A stretch of DNA of 64,000 nucleotides from contig JBNKHI010000001.1 of assembly GCA_050290265.1 (NCBI GenBank), positions 1 to 64,000 of the forward strand. The letters run 5' to 3'. How positions within the stretch are numbered: position 1 is the stretch's first letter; each line of letters opens with the position of its first letter. Below the pieces are notes generated by a model, which ran no database searches, had not been told where the DNA came from, and saw only the letters and a list, made by a program, of their open reading frames with translations. The position numbers were made by a program, and so were the translations under genes. Below, piece by piece: positions 15,719 to 24,868 of this stretch. The DNA is from JBNKFV01 sp050290265. GTDB lineage: Bacteria; Pseudomonadota; Gammaproteobacteria; Pseudomonadales; Cellvibrionaceae.

Positions 15719-16429
15719 CTAAAAGCTGGTAACCATTGATTGAAACGTTAATTTACCTCGGCCAACATCCAGTGGAAATTTTAAAAATCCATGATAGTGC
15801 CCATAAGGATTAATAATAGCGATATTACTACCGTGATCCACGGTATAGGACTCCGGGCCCGTCTTTACTTTTTGGAAAGGTACATTTAATTGATTTGCGA
15901 AACGCTTAATATCAATAAAATTTCCCGTTAATCCAACAAAGTCTGCATTAAAATTTTGCAAATAACGTTTAATAACATCAGGGCCATCACGCCCTGGATC
16001 TACCGAGACAAAAATAACTTGCGTATCTTTTGCAATATCTTTGTCGAGTTTGCTCAACATTTGTTGCAGTGTTGATAAGGTAGTTGGACAAACATCAGGG
16101 CACGACGTAAAGCCAAAAAAGATCAATGACCACTTTCCGGTTAAATCAGCCAGACCAAAAGGTGATTGATCCTGAGTTATCAAGGAGAATTCGTTTAATA
16201 TTCTCGGTTTATCAAATGCAAAAGCCCCATTGATACTTAACTCCGTATCGCTAAGAACACGAGGCGTGAACATTTTATTTAAAAACAAGCCCAGCACCAG
16301 AATGATGAAAGCCAAAAGCAGGGCGACAGTTATGCCTATTTTTTTTCCTGGTCGCACTTCCTTGTAACGATGTGATTGAGAAAGATGCCCTTCACTCACT
16401 TGTGACGCTGTACTACTGTCAGTCTGCAT
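15719..16429 (-). CDS. SCO1/SenC family copper chaperone
   Basis: Membrane-anchored thioredoxin-fold protein that helps build the CuA site of cytochrome oxidase. One transmembrane segment lies at about 30-50. The copper ligands are the two Cys of CPDVCPTTL and the His of VDHGSNIAI. The length is 236 aa. It is the last gene of the leftward cytochrome oxidase assembly run, 7 bases after ctaB, which fits its role. Confidence 0.93.
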   Translation of the reverse strand: MQTDSSTASQVSEGHLSQSHRYKEVRPGKKIGITVALLLAFIILVLGLFLNKMFTPRVLSDTELSINGAFAFDKPRILNEFSLITQDQSPFGLADLTGKWSLIFFGFTSCPDVCPTTLSTLQQMLSKLDKDIAKDTQVIFVSVDPGRDGPDVIKRYLQNFNADFVGLTGNFIDIKRFANQLNVPFQKVKTGPESYTVDHGSNIAIINPYGHYHGFLKFPLDVGRGKLTFQSMVTSF

Positions 16430-16436
16430 GTAAAAC

Positions 16437-17339
16437 CTATAGCGGCAATAAGTAATGATCCAGAAGCATTATTAAAAATAATGCCATGAGATAAATAATA
16501 GAGTACTTAAAGGTTTCCATAGCAATACCAGGCTTCTCGCTAACCAGTAACAAAACAGCCCAGTACAAAAAACCTCCGCCTAAGACTACGGCACCCAATA
16601 AATACAACCAATTCAACATGCCGGTAGCAAACGGCAATAGCGTTACAGCAAAAAGAATCACCGTATACAGCAAAATATGAATTTTGGTGTATTGCTCTCC
16701 ATGCGTTACGGGCAACATTGGAATGTTAGCTTTGGCATAATCTGCTTTGCGATGCACTGCCAAAGCCCAAAAGTGTGGTGGCGTCCACGCAAATATAATC
16801 AACACTAATAACAATCCATGGCCGCCTATCTCACCAGTTACCGCTGTCCATCCAAGCAACGGTGGCGCAGCTCCAGCTAAACCACCAATTACAATATTCT
16901 GAGGGGTGGCACGCTTCAAGAACATGGTATACACCAGCGCATAGCCCAATAGCGACGCCAATGTAAGCCAAGCAGTCAGCGTATTGATAAACATCATCAG
17001 GATATATAAGCCGAGACCGCCAATAACCGCCGCAAACAAAATGGCTTCTATTGGTTCAACACGCCCCTGCACAATAGGCCGCTTATGGGTACGCTGCATG
17101 TGCAGATCAATTTTTCGATCTACAAGATGATTAACCACAGCAGCAGAACCTGCGCATAAACCAATGCCCAAGTTACCAAGTATTAATACTTGAAAAGATA
17201 CTAAGTCAGGAGACGCAAGCAGCATACCTATTAGCGACGTCAATAGCATTAAAGCTACTACCTTAAACTTACAAAGTTCAAGGTAATCGTGTAAACGAAT
17301 ACTCGCTGTTTGTAGTGTCGACGTTAATATCTTCGCCAT
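16437..17339 (-). CDS. ctaB: Protohaem IX farnesyltransferase (haem O synthase)
   Basis: UbiA-family membrane prenyltransferase that converts haem B to haem O. The length is 300 residues with about nine hydrophobic segments. The prenyl-diphosphate/Mg site lies in NHLVDRKIDLHMQRTHKRP and a second conserved site is in WTPPHFWALA. It lies between ctaA and sco in the same direction; together with CtaA it supplies haem A to the oxidase encoded upstream. The name cyoE is also used for this family. Confidence 0.95.
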   Translation of the reverse strand: MAKILTSTLQTASIRLHDYLELCKFKVVALMLLTSLIGMLLASPDLVSFQVLILGNLGIGLCAGSAAVVNHLVDRKIDLHMQRTHKRPIVQGRVEPIEAILFAAVIGGLGLYILMMFINTLTAWLTLASLLGYALVYTMFLKRATPQNIVIGGLAGAAPPLLGWTAVTGEIGGHGLLLVLIIFAWTPPHFWALAVHRKADYAKANIPMLPVTHGEQYTKIHILLYTVILFAVTLLPFATGMLNWLYLLGAVVLGGGFLYWAVLLLVSEKPGIAMETFKYSIIYLMALFLIMLLDHYLLPL

Positions 17340-17356
17340 AATATTTTCCCTATTAT

Positions 17357-18436
17357 TTAATTGTTCTTTTCAGGTGAGGCAGGAATTGCACTAAACATAA
17401 CGAAACAGATGGTAACTACTGTCAGTAGTAACAACGCAGCGACGCCATTGTGCGCTACAGCAACCGACAAGGGTAAGAAAAATACGACATTACTAGCACC
17501 GAGTAACAGTTGGCCGACAAGAACCAACAACAAGGAATAGGCTAACCTTTTCAATATTCTATTTTTTGCAGCCAATAATTTAATCGCAAGCACTACCATG
17601 ATAATGGTAGTAACTAATGCGCCGATACGATGTGTATAGTGAATAGCCGTCCGAGCTTCACCTTCCAGTTGCCCCCCCAGATAATTTGGGCCAATGTGCT
17701 GTCCAATATTAAAGCCAGTAGCATAATCCGCAGCAGGAAAAAAAGTGCCGTGGCAGCTCGGAAAATCTAGACATGCCAGCGCGGCATAGTTGGAGCTGGT
17801 CCAGCCGCCCAAAAATATCTGTACAACAACTACAGCCAATGCGACGACAGCAAATAACTTTAAGCTCTGCAACCTGTGCCGCTCGATATCTAACAAAAAT
17901 CCCTGAGGGAAATTCAATCGCAAATTCAACAACCAAAGTAATGATAAAGTGGCAAAACCGCCTAGCAAATGTGCAGTCACGACTTGCGGCCATAACTTCA
18001 ACGTTACCGTCCACATACCAAATGCAGCCTGCACGATAACTAAAACTAATAGCCCTAACGCCAATTTTAATGGCTGACCCTGGTTGTCTCGATATTTAAT
18101 ATTAATGAAAGCTAAACCCAAAATAATTAAGCCAAGTGTACCGGCAAAATAACGGTGTACCATTTCTGGCCATGTTTTATCCGTCGCTACTGGCGCATGT
18201 GGAAATTTACTTTCGGCTATTTGAATTTCTTCGCTACTATTTGGCCATAGAAGGTGACCGTAACAACCAGGCCAATCTGGACACCCAAGACCCGCATCCG
18301 ATAGCCGAGTAAACGCACCCAGTAAAATAACGACAGCCGCAAATAGAGTACCGATAATCGCTAACCGATATCCGGGATTACGTGTTCGTTGTTGAACCAA
18401 TGTTTGCACTGATAAGTTATCGTTCAAACTTGTCAT
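17357..18436 (-). CDS. ctaA: Haem A synthase CtaA
   Basis: Membrane oxygenase that converts haem O to haem A. The protein of 359 residues has eight predicted helices in two halves. Each half has conserved His-containing helices (MVHRYFAGTLGL, AHLLGGFATLSL, IHYTHRIGALV, AVAHNGVAALL) and a cysteine pair (GCPDWPGC; CLDFPSC), as in other COX15/CtaA proteins. The start is separated by only 2 bases from the preceding gene of unknown function. Confidence 0.94.
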   Translation of the reverse strand: MTSLNDNLSVQTLVQQRTRNPGYRLAIIGTLFAAVVILLGAFTRLSDAGLGCPDWPGCYGHLLWPNSSEEIQIAESKFPHAPVATDKTWPEMVHRYFAGTLGLIILGLAFINIKYRDNQGQPLKLALGLLVLVIVQAAFGMWTVTLKLWPQVVTAHLLGGFATLSLLWLLNLRLNFPQGFLLDIERHRLQSLKLFAVVALAVVVVQIFLGGWTSSNYAALACLDFPSCHGTFFPAADYATGFNIGQHIGPNYLGGQLEGEARTAIHYTHRIGALVTTIIMVVLAIKLLAAKNRILKRLAYSLLLVLVGQLLLGASNVVFFLPLSVAVAHNGVAALLLLTVVTICFVMFSAIPASPEKNN

Positions 18437-18438
18437 CC

Positions 18439-19089
18439 TTAATTCTCGTAGGAATACTTAAGTAAACGTTTCAGGTCTTTTAGTAAGTCTTTGCCACTAT
18501 GCTCCGCGTTATACGACATCATCAAAAACCCCTCCTGATCGACAACAAAAAAATCATGTGCACTCACAGGGTCCTCAGTAATAGAAGCTTTAGCCAACTC
18601 CGATTTGAATGCACCATAATCAACATGCATGCGCTGTAAATTAGGATATTCCCTATCTAGAATTTCTGAAAAATCCGCATCTAGTTTTGGCTCGCTAATC
18701 AGTAAATAGCGCTCTACCCTGGATGCTTTCCCCGCCAGCAATTTGTGAACTTGCCGAGTTTTGTAGAGGTTACTCAAACAGGATTCATCACATGTGCTTC
18801 CTACCGGTAAAAATATTCGCCACTTTTTATGGCTCCAGTCGATAGGTTGACTATCTTTAACAGAGAATAACGTTAAATCTTTTACAGAAAATGGAGGAGA
18901 AACTAAATCCCCTTTATTCACGGTATGAGTTGGTGCTAGACCGAGTTTGAAGACTAAATAAGCGCTCACTAACATCAATACGATGACACCGGGTATAGCA
19001 ATGCCTTCCCATCGACTTATTGCACTTTTATTTTTATTACTCGCAGATTCCTGGCCCTTGAGTTCGTGATTGACGTCTAGGAAAGTCAT
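18439..19089 (-). CDS. Membrane-anchored protein in cytochrome oxidase assembly cluster
   Basis: 216 residues with one transmembrane segment (about 31-50) and an extracytoplasmic domain. The domain has a pair of cysteines (STCDESC, about 108-114) and a thioredoxin-like spacing, reminiscent of but not clearly a SCO/thioredoxin fold. Its start overlaps the surf1 stop by ATGA and its stop abuts ctaA. An unnamed protein occupies the same place in Pseudomonas cox clusters. A role in copper delivery or redox during CuA assembly is inference. Confidence 0.8.
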   Translation of the reverse strand: MTFLDVNHELKGQESASNKNKSAISRWEGIAIPGVIVLMLVSAYLVFKLGLAPTHTVNKGDLVSPPFSVKDLTLFSVKDSQPIDWSHKKWRIFLPVGSTCDESCLSNLYKTRQVHKLLAGKASRVERYLLISEPKLDADFSEILDREYPNLQRMHVDYGAFKSELAKASITEDPVSAHDFFVVDQEGFLMMSYNAEHSGKDLLKDLKRLLKYSYEN

Positions 19090-19868
19090 GAAGATATACC
19101 TTTTCTCTTATCTGCTAGCCAAGATGAAAAATTACTATTTGCAAAAAATGTCAGTACGCATAAAGCTATGGCCATACCAAACCACTGAACTGCATAGCCC
19201 GTGTGCTTTTCTGGTTGCGTGGCAATTACCGGCCATTGCTCTATATATGTCACCGGACTATTCTGCTCTGAGTAGAAAACATAGGGCAGAATACTTCGAT
19301 CAAATTCAGCACCCATTTTTTCTAAATCCAGCGTCGCAATGACTTTTTGTGCGGCTATAAGTTCTGGTTGGTAAGTTAGCATTCTGTTTTCACCAGGACT
19401 TTTTAAAATGCCCGTCAGTGTTACTTCACCTGTAGGAAAAGACGTTGTGGGCAAGTTATCTCGGTGACTCTCCGCCTCTATCCACCCTCTATTCACCAAT
19501 ATGAAATTACCATCTGTCAGTTGAAAAAGATTCAATACGTGATAACCGGGCCGGCCATGAAATATTTTGTTTTCCAGTAGCCACTGAGCGCCTGCAATAA
19601 AATTCCCGGCGAATCGGACATGAACATAATCCAGATCGGTACCGACTTGACCATCGCTTTGGGTGCCAGAAAGTTGTTGTTTCAGCGTGTAGTAATCGAC
19701 AACTGGTGCTTGGGTCCTAGAGGTAAACTTTTCTTTTAAAGCCTGCTTTTCGTCTGCACGATCGAGCTGCCAAAATCCCAACGTTATTAGAACCGGTAAG
19801 AATACAACGCAAAAAGCAATCAATTTAAAATTTGGCGTAAACTTGAGCCTTACCGCAGAGACATACAT
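19086..19868 (-). CDS. SURF1 family cytochrome oxidase biogenesis protein
   Basis: SURF1/Shy1 proteins help place haem A into oxidase subunit I. A transmembrane segment lies near each end (about 15-32 and 225-245), and the periplasmic middle contains GFWQLDRA, RPGYHVLNLF, VNRGWI and a late TGYAVQWFGMA segment, all family signatures. The length is about 260 aa. A TTG at 19883 would add five residues; the ATG at 19868 is preferred although no strong ribosome site is visible. It is first in the assembly run surf1-unknown-ctaA-ctaB-sco. Confidence 0.93.
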   Translation of the reverse strand: MYVSAVRLKFTPNFKLIAFCVVFLPVLITLGFWQLDRADEKQALKEKFTSRTQAPVVDYYTLKQQLSGTQSDGQVGTDLDYVHVRFAGNFIAGAQWLLENKIFHGRPGYHVLNLFQLTDGNFILVNRGWIEAESHRDNLPTTSFPTGEVTLTGILKSPGENRMLTYQPELIAAQKVIATLDLEKMGAEFDRSILPYVFYSEQNSPVTYIEQWPVIATQPEKHTGYAVQWFGMAIALCVLTFFANSNFSSWLADKRKGISS

Positions 19869-19966
19869 ACTAGAACATCGCAATTCGTTTACCGCAGAAC
19901 CGAAAGTTACATTTACCGATATAACATTAAGCTAACTAACCTTATTTAACCGGCGGTGCCTTTCTT

Positions 19967-20209
19967 ATGTTTTTAAAAATAATTATTGTCGTATTATTTC
20001 TTGCTGTATTAGCCAGTTTAAGTAGTGGCTTATATTTCTTACTAAAAGATGCCGGATCTCAATCCAAACGTACGCTCTACGCGCTGGGTATTCGAATTAC
20101 ATTGGCAGCACTGTTACTCATCTGTATTTTTTATGGTTTATATACCGGCCAACTTGGCAGTCATGCACCCTGGGACCACGGTCCGCAGCCCCAAGAACAC
20201 CTAAATTAA
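19967..20209 (+). CDS. Twin-transmembrane protein, DUF2909 family
   Basis: 80 residues with two hydrophobic segments (about 2-26 and 42-60) joined by a basic loop, matching the small DUF2909 family found in cox clusters. The function is not known. It is the only plus-strand gene in the leftward oxidase cluster. Its stop codon overlaps the ctaE stop tail-to-tail (shared TTAA at 20206-20209), and it is divergent from surf1. Confidence 0.82.
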   Translation: MFLKIIIVVLFLAVLASLSSGLYFLLKDAGSQSKRTLYALGIRITLAALLLICIFYGLYTGQLGSHAPWDHGPQPQEHLN

Positions 20210-21123
20210 CCAAGAATATAAACAAAAATAAACAACCCTACCCAAACCACATCAACGAAGTGCCAATACCAGCTAGCTGCTTCAAACCCAAAACAGTCGT
20301 CGTGTTTGAAATGCCCTTTCAACACGGTGCGCAACAGCATAACCAGCAGCATAAAGGTACCCAGAGTTACGTGGGCGCCATGAAAGCCTGTGAGCATAAA
20401 GAATGTTGTACCGTAGATGCCTGAGTCCAGTGTTAAACCCATATGATGGTAAGCTTCCATGTACTCCTCAGCTTGAAGGATAACAAAGCTAATTCCTAGC
20501 AACACGGTGATGGCCAACCAAATATTAAAGGCTTTGCGGTTATCATTTTTTAGGCCAGTATGCGCCAAGTGAACGGTTACGCTAGAGCTTAGGAGGATAA
20601 CGGTGTTCCAAAAAGGCAGCCATGTCCAAAGTGAACCGGCGTCTTTAAAGCTCATACTTTCTTCAGGGCCCAGTATTTTTGCAGATTCGCCATTGACTGC
20701 CATGTCCGGTGTTACCATCAATGGCCACTCTGCATTAAACCCATGCCATAAGATTTCTGGCGCCATGGTTTTATCGCCTTCACCAGCCAACCACGGTAAC
20801 GCAAAATTGCGTATATAAAAAAGTGCACCAAAAAAAGCCGCAAAGAACATGACTTCACTAAAAATAAACCAGCCCATACCCCAAACGTAAGATCGCTTTA
20901 ACTGAGCGCCATTTAGACCCGCCATATTTTCTGAAATAACAGTGCCAAACCAAGTCCAAAGCACGAATGCCATCAGTAGCCCGCCACACAAAAAGATTGT
21001 CGGCCCAACACTATTGCCATTTATCCAGTTTCCCGCACCAAAGACGGTTAAAAATAGACCTAATGAAGCAAATATCGGTAACTTACTTTGCTCCGGTACG
21101 TAATAGGTTCCTTCACTAGCCAT
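20206..21123 (-). CDS. ctaE: Cytochrome c oxidase subunit III
   Basis: Core membrane subunit of the aa3-type oxidase, 305 residues with seven hydrophobic segments. The family motifs WTWFGTVI, SEVMFFAAFFGALFY, VHLAHTGL and FHGAHVTLGT are present, and the chain ends WHFVDVVWVGLFIFVYILG. The start at 21123 has a GGGGAT ribosome site; a frame opening 12 codons earlier has no support. It follows ctaG in the order ctaC-ctaD-ctaG-ctaE. Confidence 0.95.
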   Translation of the reverse strand: MASEGTYYVPEQSKLPIFASLGLFLTVFGAGNWINGNSVGPTIFLCGGLLMAFVLWTWFGTVISENMAGLNGAQLKRSYVWGMGWFIFSEVMFFAAFFGALFYIRNFALPWLAGEGDKTMAPEILWHGFNAEWPLMVTPDMAVNGESAKILGPEESMSFKDAGSLWTWLPFWNTVILLSSSVTVHLAHTGLKNDNRKAFNIWLAITVLLGISFVILQAEEYMEAYHHMGLTLDSGIYGTTFFMLTGFHGAHVTLGTFMLLVMLLRTVLKGHFKHDDCFGFEAASWYWHFVDVVWVGLFIFVYILG

Positions 21124-21195
21124 TGTTGTATCCCCATTATTATTTTGGAAACACAGCACAGAACATATGCACTGGGTTAATCTTCTACTGTGACG

Positions 21196-21750
21196 CTAAT
21201 TGACCGCCACCGGGTTGTTGTCAGTTATATCAAATAAGGTATAAGAAAGTGTGATTGTTTTTACTTGCTTTGGAATACTTTGGTCTACAAAAAAACGCAG
21301 AGGTAGCTCTGCCTGCTCACCAGCTTTAAGCGACTGACTATGAAAGCAAAAGCACTCTGTTTTATGAAAGTATTCTACGGCCAAAAATGGTACTAAACTC
21401 GGAATCGCTTGCGCTGTCATTGCGTTATGCGTGCGGTTATGTGCAACAAATGTTGTGGTTATTTCTTGGCCCGGGTGAACTTTTATACTTGATACACTGG
21501 GCTTAAAGTCCCACGGCATACTTTCGTTATTAGTTGCCACAAACTGGACCATTACCTCGCGGCTGGTATCAACTTCATTTTTTACCGCTTGATAAGGCCC
21601 CTTCGTTTTTCCATTTAAACCGGTTATTTCACAAAACGCGTCGTAAAGCGGTGGCATTACCCAGATCGCAAACACAAACATAGCTACGGTTAACACTGCC
21701 AATTTAGCAATAACGTTTTTATTATTTTGGTTGCGATCTTTATTGGTCAT
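21196..21750 (-). CDS. ctaG: Cytochrome c oxidase assembly protein CtaG/Cox11
   Basis: Copper chaperone that loads CuB of subunit I. The protein of 184 residues has one transmembrane segment (about 15-35) and a periplasmic immunoglobulin-like domain with the copper motif ECFCFHSQ. The position between ctaD and ctaE is the usual one. Confidence 0.94.
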   Translation of the reverse strand: MTNKDRNQNNKNVIAKLAVLTVAMFVFAIWVMPPLYDAFCEITGLNGKTKGPYQAVKNEVDTSREVMVQFVATNNESMPWDFKPSVSSIKVHPGQEITTTFVAHNRTHNAMTAQAIPSLVPFLAVEYFHKTECFCFHSQSLKAGEQAELPLRFFVDQSIPKQVKTITLSYTLFDITDNNPVAVN

Positions 21751-21770
21751 AACACTATCAATACCAATGT

Positions 21771-23321
21771 TTATTTAACTTCAGGCGGCACACTAAAAGT
21801 ATGATAGGGCGCAGGCGACGGTAACGTCCATTCCAGCCCCTCCGGTTCATCCCATACTTTATCAGTAGCTTTTCTATTACTGACGATGGTTGAAATTACA
21901 TTGTAGAGGAAGAGAATCTGCGCAGCCCCGAATAAAAATGCACCACAACTTGCGATCATATTAAAGTCCGCAAACTGCAAATTGTAATCGGGAATACGGC
22001 GCGGCATACCCGCCAAACCGACAAAGTGCATTGGGAAGAACGTTAAATTCAAGCCAATAAACGCCAACCAGAAATGCGTTTTTCCCATTCGCTCGTTATA
22101 CATATTGCCACACCATTTGGGCAGCCAATAATAAACGCCAGCAGTAATGGAGAAGATTGCACCAGGTACCAGTACATAGTGGAAGTGAGCAACCACAAAA
22201 TAAGTGTCATGGTACTGAAAGTCAGCAGGGGCAATTGCAAGCATTAACCCGGAGAAACCGCCAATGGTAAATAAAATTACGAAGGCAATAGAAAACAACA
22301 TCGGCGTTTCAAAGGTCAAAGATCCCCTGAACATAGTCGTTACCCAGTTGAAAACCTTTACCCCCGTTGGAACGGCGATCAACATGGTGGCGTACATAAA
22401 AAAGAGTTCTCCAGCCACCGGCATACCCACCGTAAACATGTGGTGAGCCCAAACAATAAAGCTCAAAAATGCAATGGAACTGGTGGCATAAACCATGGAG
22501 GCGTAACCAAACAGCGGCTTGCGGGCAAATGTAGGAATGATCTGACTGACAATGCCGAACGCTGGCAAAATCATGATGTACACTTCAGGGTGACCAAAAA
22601 ACCAAAATACATGTTGGAACAATACAGGGTCACCACCACCAGCGGCATCAAAAAAGCTGGTGCCAAAATGAATGTCCATCAGCATCATTGTCACAACACC
22701 TGCCAACACAGGCATGACAGCTATCAACAAGTAAGCCGTAATCAACCAGGTCCATACAAATAGCGGCATTTTCATTAAGGTCATGCCTGGTGCGCGCATA
22801 TTCAATATCGTCGCAATAATATTGATGGAGCCCATAATGGAACTGGCACCCATAATATGTACGGCAAAAATAAAGAAAGTCACACTAGGTGGTGCATAAG
22901 TGGTGGAAAGCGGAGCGTAGAAAGTCCAGCCAAAATTAGGTGCACCACCTTCCATAAATAACGTGGACGCCAACATGGCAAAGGCAAACGGAAGAATCCA
23001 AAAGCTCCAGTTATTCATCCGTGGTAACGCCATATCCGGTGCACCAATCATGAGTGGTACCATCCAGTTGGCCAACCCAACAAATGCGGGCATCACGGCA
23101 CCAAAAACCATTATCAGGCCGTGCATGGTGGTCATTTGATTAAAAAATTCTGGCTGAACAATTTGCAAACCGGGCTGAAATAACTCAGCTCGAATAACTA
23201 ATGCAAATACGCCCCCCAGGAGAAACATGGCAAAACTAAACCATAGATACATGGTGCCAATGTCTTTGTGGTTGGTGGTAAACAACCACCGGCTCAAACC
23301 TTTCGCAGGACCGTGTGCCAT
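21771..23321 (-). CDS. ctaD: Cytochrome c oxidase subunit I
   Basis: Catalytic haem-copper subunit of 516 residues with twelve helices. The haem a ligand region is TMHGLIMVFGA. The CuB/haem a3 site is WFFGHPEVYIMILP with the cross-linked His-Tyr pair, followed by VWAHHMF, HDTYFVVAHFHYV and the K-channel/D-channel residues of a type A oxidase. The start has an ideal GGAGGTAAACG leader. It lies 13 bases after ctaC. Confidence 0.96.
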   Translation of the reverse strand: MAHGPAKGLSRWLFTTNHKDIGTMYLWFSFAMFLLGGVFALVIRAELFQPGLQIVQPEFFNQMTTMHGLIMVFGAVMPAFVGLANWMVPLMIGAPDMALPRMNNWSFWILPFAFAMLASTLFMEGGAPNFGWTFYAPLSTTYAPPSVTFFIFAVHIMGASSIMGSINIIATILNMRAPGMTLMKMPLFVWTWLITAYLLIAVMPVLAGVVTMMLMDIHFGTSFFDAAGGGDPVLFQHVFWFFGHPEVYIMILPAFGIVSQIIPTFARKPLFGYASMVYATSSIAFLSFIVWAHHMFTVGMPVAGELFFMYATMLIAVPTGVKVFNWVTTMFRGSLTFETPMLFSIAFVILFTIGGFSGLMLAIAPADFQYHDTYFVVAHFHYVLVPGAIFSITAGVYYWLPKWCGNMYNERMGKTHFWLAFIGLNLTFFPMHFVGLAGMPRRIPDYNLQFADFNMIASCGAFLFGAAQILFLYNVISTIVSNRKATDKVWDEPEGLEWTLPSPAPYHTFSVPPEVK

Positions 23322-23334
23322 CGTTTACCTCCTT

Positions 23335-24498
23335 CTATTGACCTTGTTTTATGTTAAGAATATCAATGGGCTGCACAGAGTCACCCATATTGTTCCCAAA
23401 CGCATTGCGTTCGTAGGTGATAACTGCGGCAATATCCACTTCACTCAATTGCTCACCAAAGGCTTGCATAGCAGGGTTTTTACTGCTGCCATTTACCACC
23501 ATATCGATATGTCCGCCTACTGGACCGGTTGCAATTGCACTACCAGCCATAGCAGGGAACGTCGGTGGCAAACCTTTACCGTCAGGTTGATGGCAGGCCG
23601 CACAAACTTTGTTGTAGACTTCTTCGCCATGAGCGTACAGCTCGTCAAAACTAAACGTTTTCTCCGTGAGGGCTTTTAACTTAGCCGTCTGCTCTTGTTT
23701 TTCTGCCAACCAGGCATCGTATTCTTCTTGCGGTAAGGCTTTGACCACGATAGGCATAAAGCCGTGATCCTTGCCACACAATTCCGCGCATTGGCCGCGA
23801 TAGGTTCCTGGCTCATCCACGTAAGCCCAGCTTTCATTCACAAAGCCCGGAATCGCATCTTTTTTTACGGCCAGGTCAGGTACCCACCAGGCATGAATCA
23901 CGTCATTGGCGGTAACCAAAAAGCGTATTTTTTGCTTGATTGGAATGACTAAGGGCTCATCTACCTCTAACAAATAGTTAGGGCCTTTTGGCTCCAGATT
24001 ATTAATTTGAGTTTGCGGTGTAGACAAGTTGCTAAAGAACGAGACGTCTTTATTTAGATATTCATATTTCCATTTCCACTGATACCCAGTGATAACAATA
24101 TTGACATCAGGTTCGTCAAAATCGTAAATCTTCAACAAGGTTTTAGTGGCGGGAAGCGCCATGATAATGAGTATAACGAAGGGAACGATAGTCCAGATGA
24201 TTTCGAGTGTTGTACTCTCGTGGAAGTTTGCAGCTTTTGCGCCATTAGCCTTTCGATGCACAATCATGGTGTAGAACATCACACCAAATACCACCACGCC
24301 AATGGCCACACACCACCAGAAGATGTTCATGTGTAAGCCATATATTTCATGGCTCAAGGGGGTTACACCTTCACGCATGTTAACGCCCCAGCGCTCAACC
24401 TCATCGGCCAAAGTCATACAGCTTAGCAAAGAAGCCGTAACACCTGACACAACAGGGCCAAGCACCCTGACAAAACGCCAGTTTGCTCTGTTCTGCAT
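23335..24498 (-). CDS. ctaC: Cytochrome c oxidase subunit II with fused cytochrome c domain
   Basis: 387 residues. A signal sequence is followed by two transmembrane helices (about 50-75 and 90-115), then a cupredoxin domain with the CuA ligands in CAELCGKDHGFM, and finally a C-terminal class I cytochrome c domain with CAACH (about 293-297). The fused haem domain marks a caa3-like enzyme that can take electrons directly from soluble c-type cytochromes; cytochrome c4 here is a possible donor. It is the first gene of the leftward oxidase operon. Confidence 0.95.
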   Translation of the reverse strand: MQNRANWRFVRVLGPVVSGVTASLLSCMTLADEVERWGVNMREGVTPLSHEIYGLHMNIFWWCVAIGVVVFGVMFYTMIVHRKANGAKAANFHESTTLEIIWTIVPFVILIIMALPATKTLLKIYDFDEPDVNIVITGYQWKWKYEYLNKDVSFFSNLSTPQTQINNLEPKGPNYLLEVDEPLVIPIKQKIRFLVTANDVIHAWWVPDLAVKKDAIPGFVNESWAYVDEPGTYRGQCAELCGKDHGFMPIVVKALPQEEYDAWLAEKQEQTAKLKALTEKTFSFDELYAHGEEVYNKVCAACHQPDGKGLPPTFPAMAGSAIATGPVGGHIDMVVNGSSKNPAMQAFGEQLSEVDIAAVITYERNAFGNNMGDSVQPIDILNIKQGQ

Positions 24499-24868
24499 TT
24501 CCCAAGTCTCCGTGTAGCAATTATTTTTCTTATCGACTACATACCGTGTTGAGACATACTCTCAGTGGTTATCCTTACCACTTACACTGGAATTCTTCTT
24601 ATTATGTTACCTTGAAGGCACTATTTAAGCTTAAGCTGTTGCGAAACACTACAACACATAAAACTCGGCACACTGATACCAGCTAGTGCGACTGCTCAAT
24701 TAGTATGTGGTGACCAAGATTTAACATCTTCCAGAGGGTACATCCAACAAACTGCGGCAAATTGTCGCATCAAACTCCAACCCATAGGGGGCCATAGGAG
24801 CCCAAAAAAGTCAAACATTTTGTTATTTAAACGCTAGAATTTACTTCGAAATCATTCATAAGCAAACC
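24499..24868. other. Divergent intergenic region ctaC / MATE transporter
   Basis: About 370 bases with no credible gene. It should hold the oxidase operon promoter. The strongest structure is the inverted repeat at 24753-24769. A perfect 10-bp palindrome TTAAGCTTAA occurs at 24625-24634. Confidence 0.5.
24753..24769. promoter_or_regulatory. Inverted repeat, possible redox-regulator operator
   Basis: TGCGGCAA-A-TTGTCGCA is an 8-1-8 inverted repeat with one mismatch. GCGNC half-sites in this orientation resemble those of RegA/PrrA/RoxR response regulators, which control oxidases in other Proteobacteria, but the spacing does not match exactly. Confidence 0.4.
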
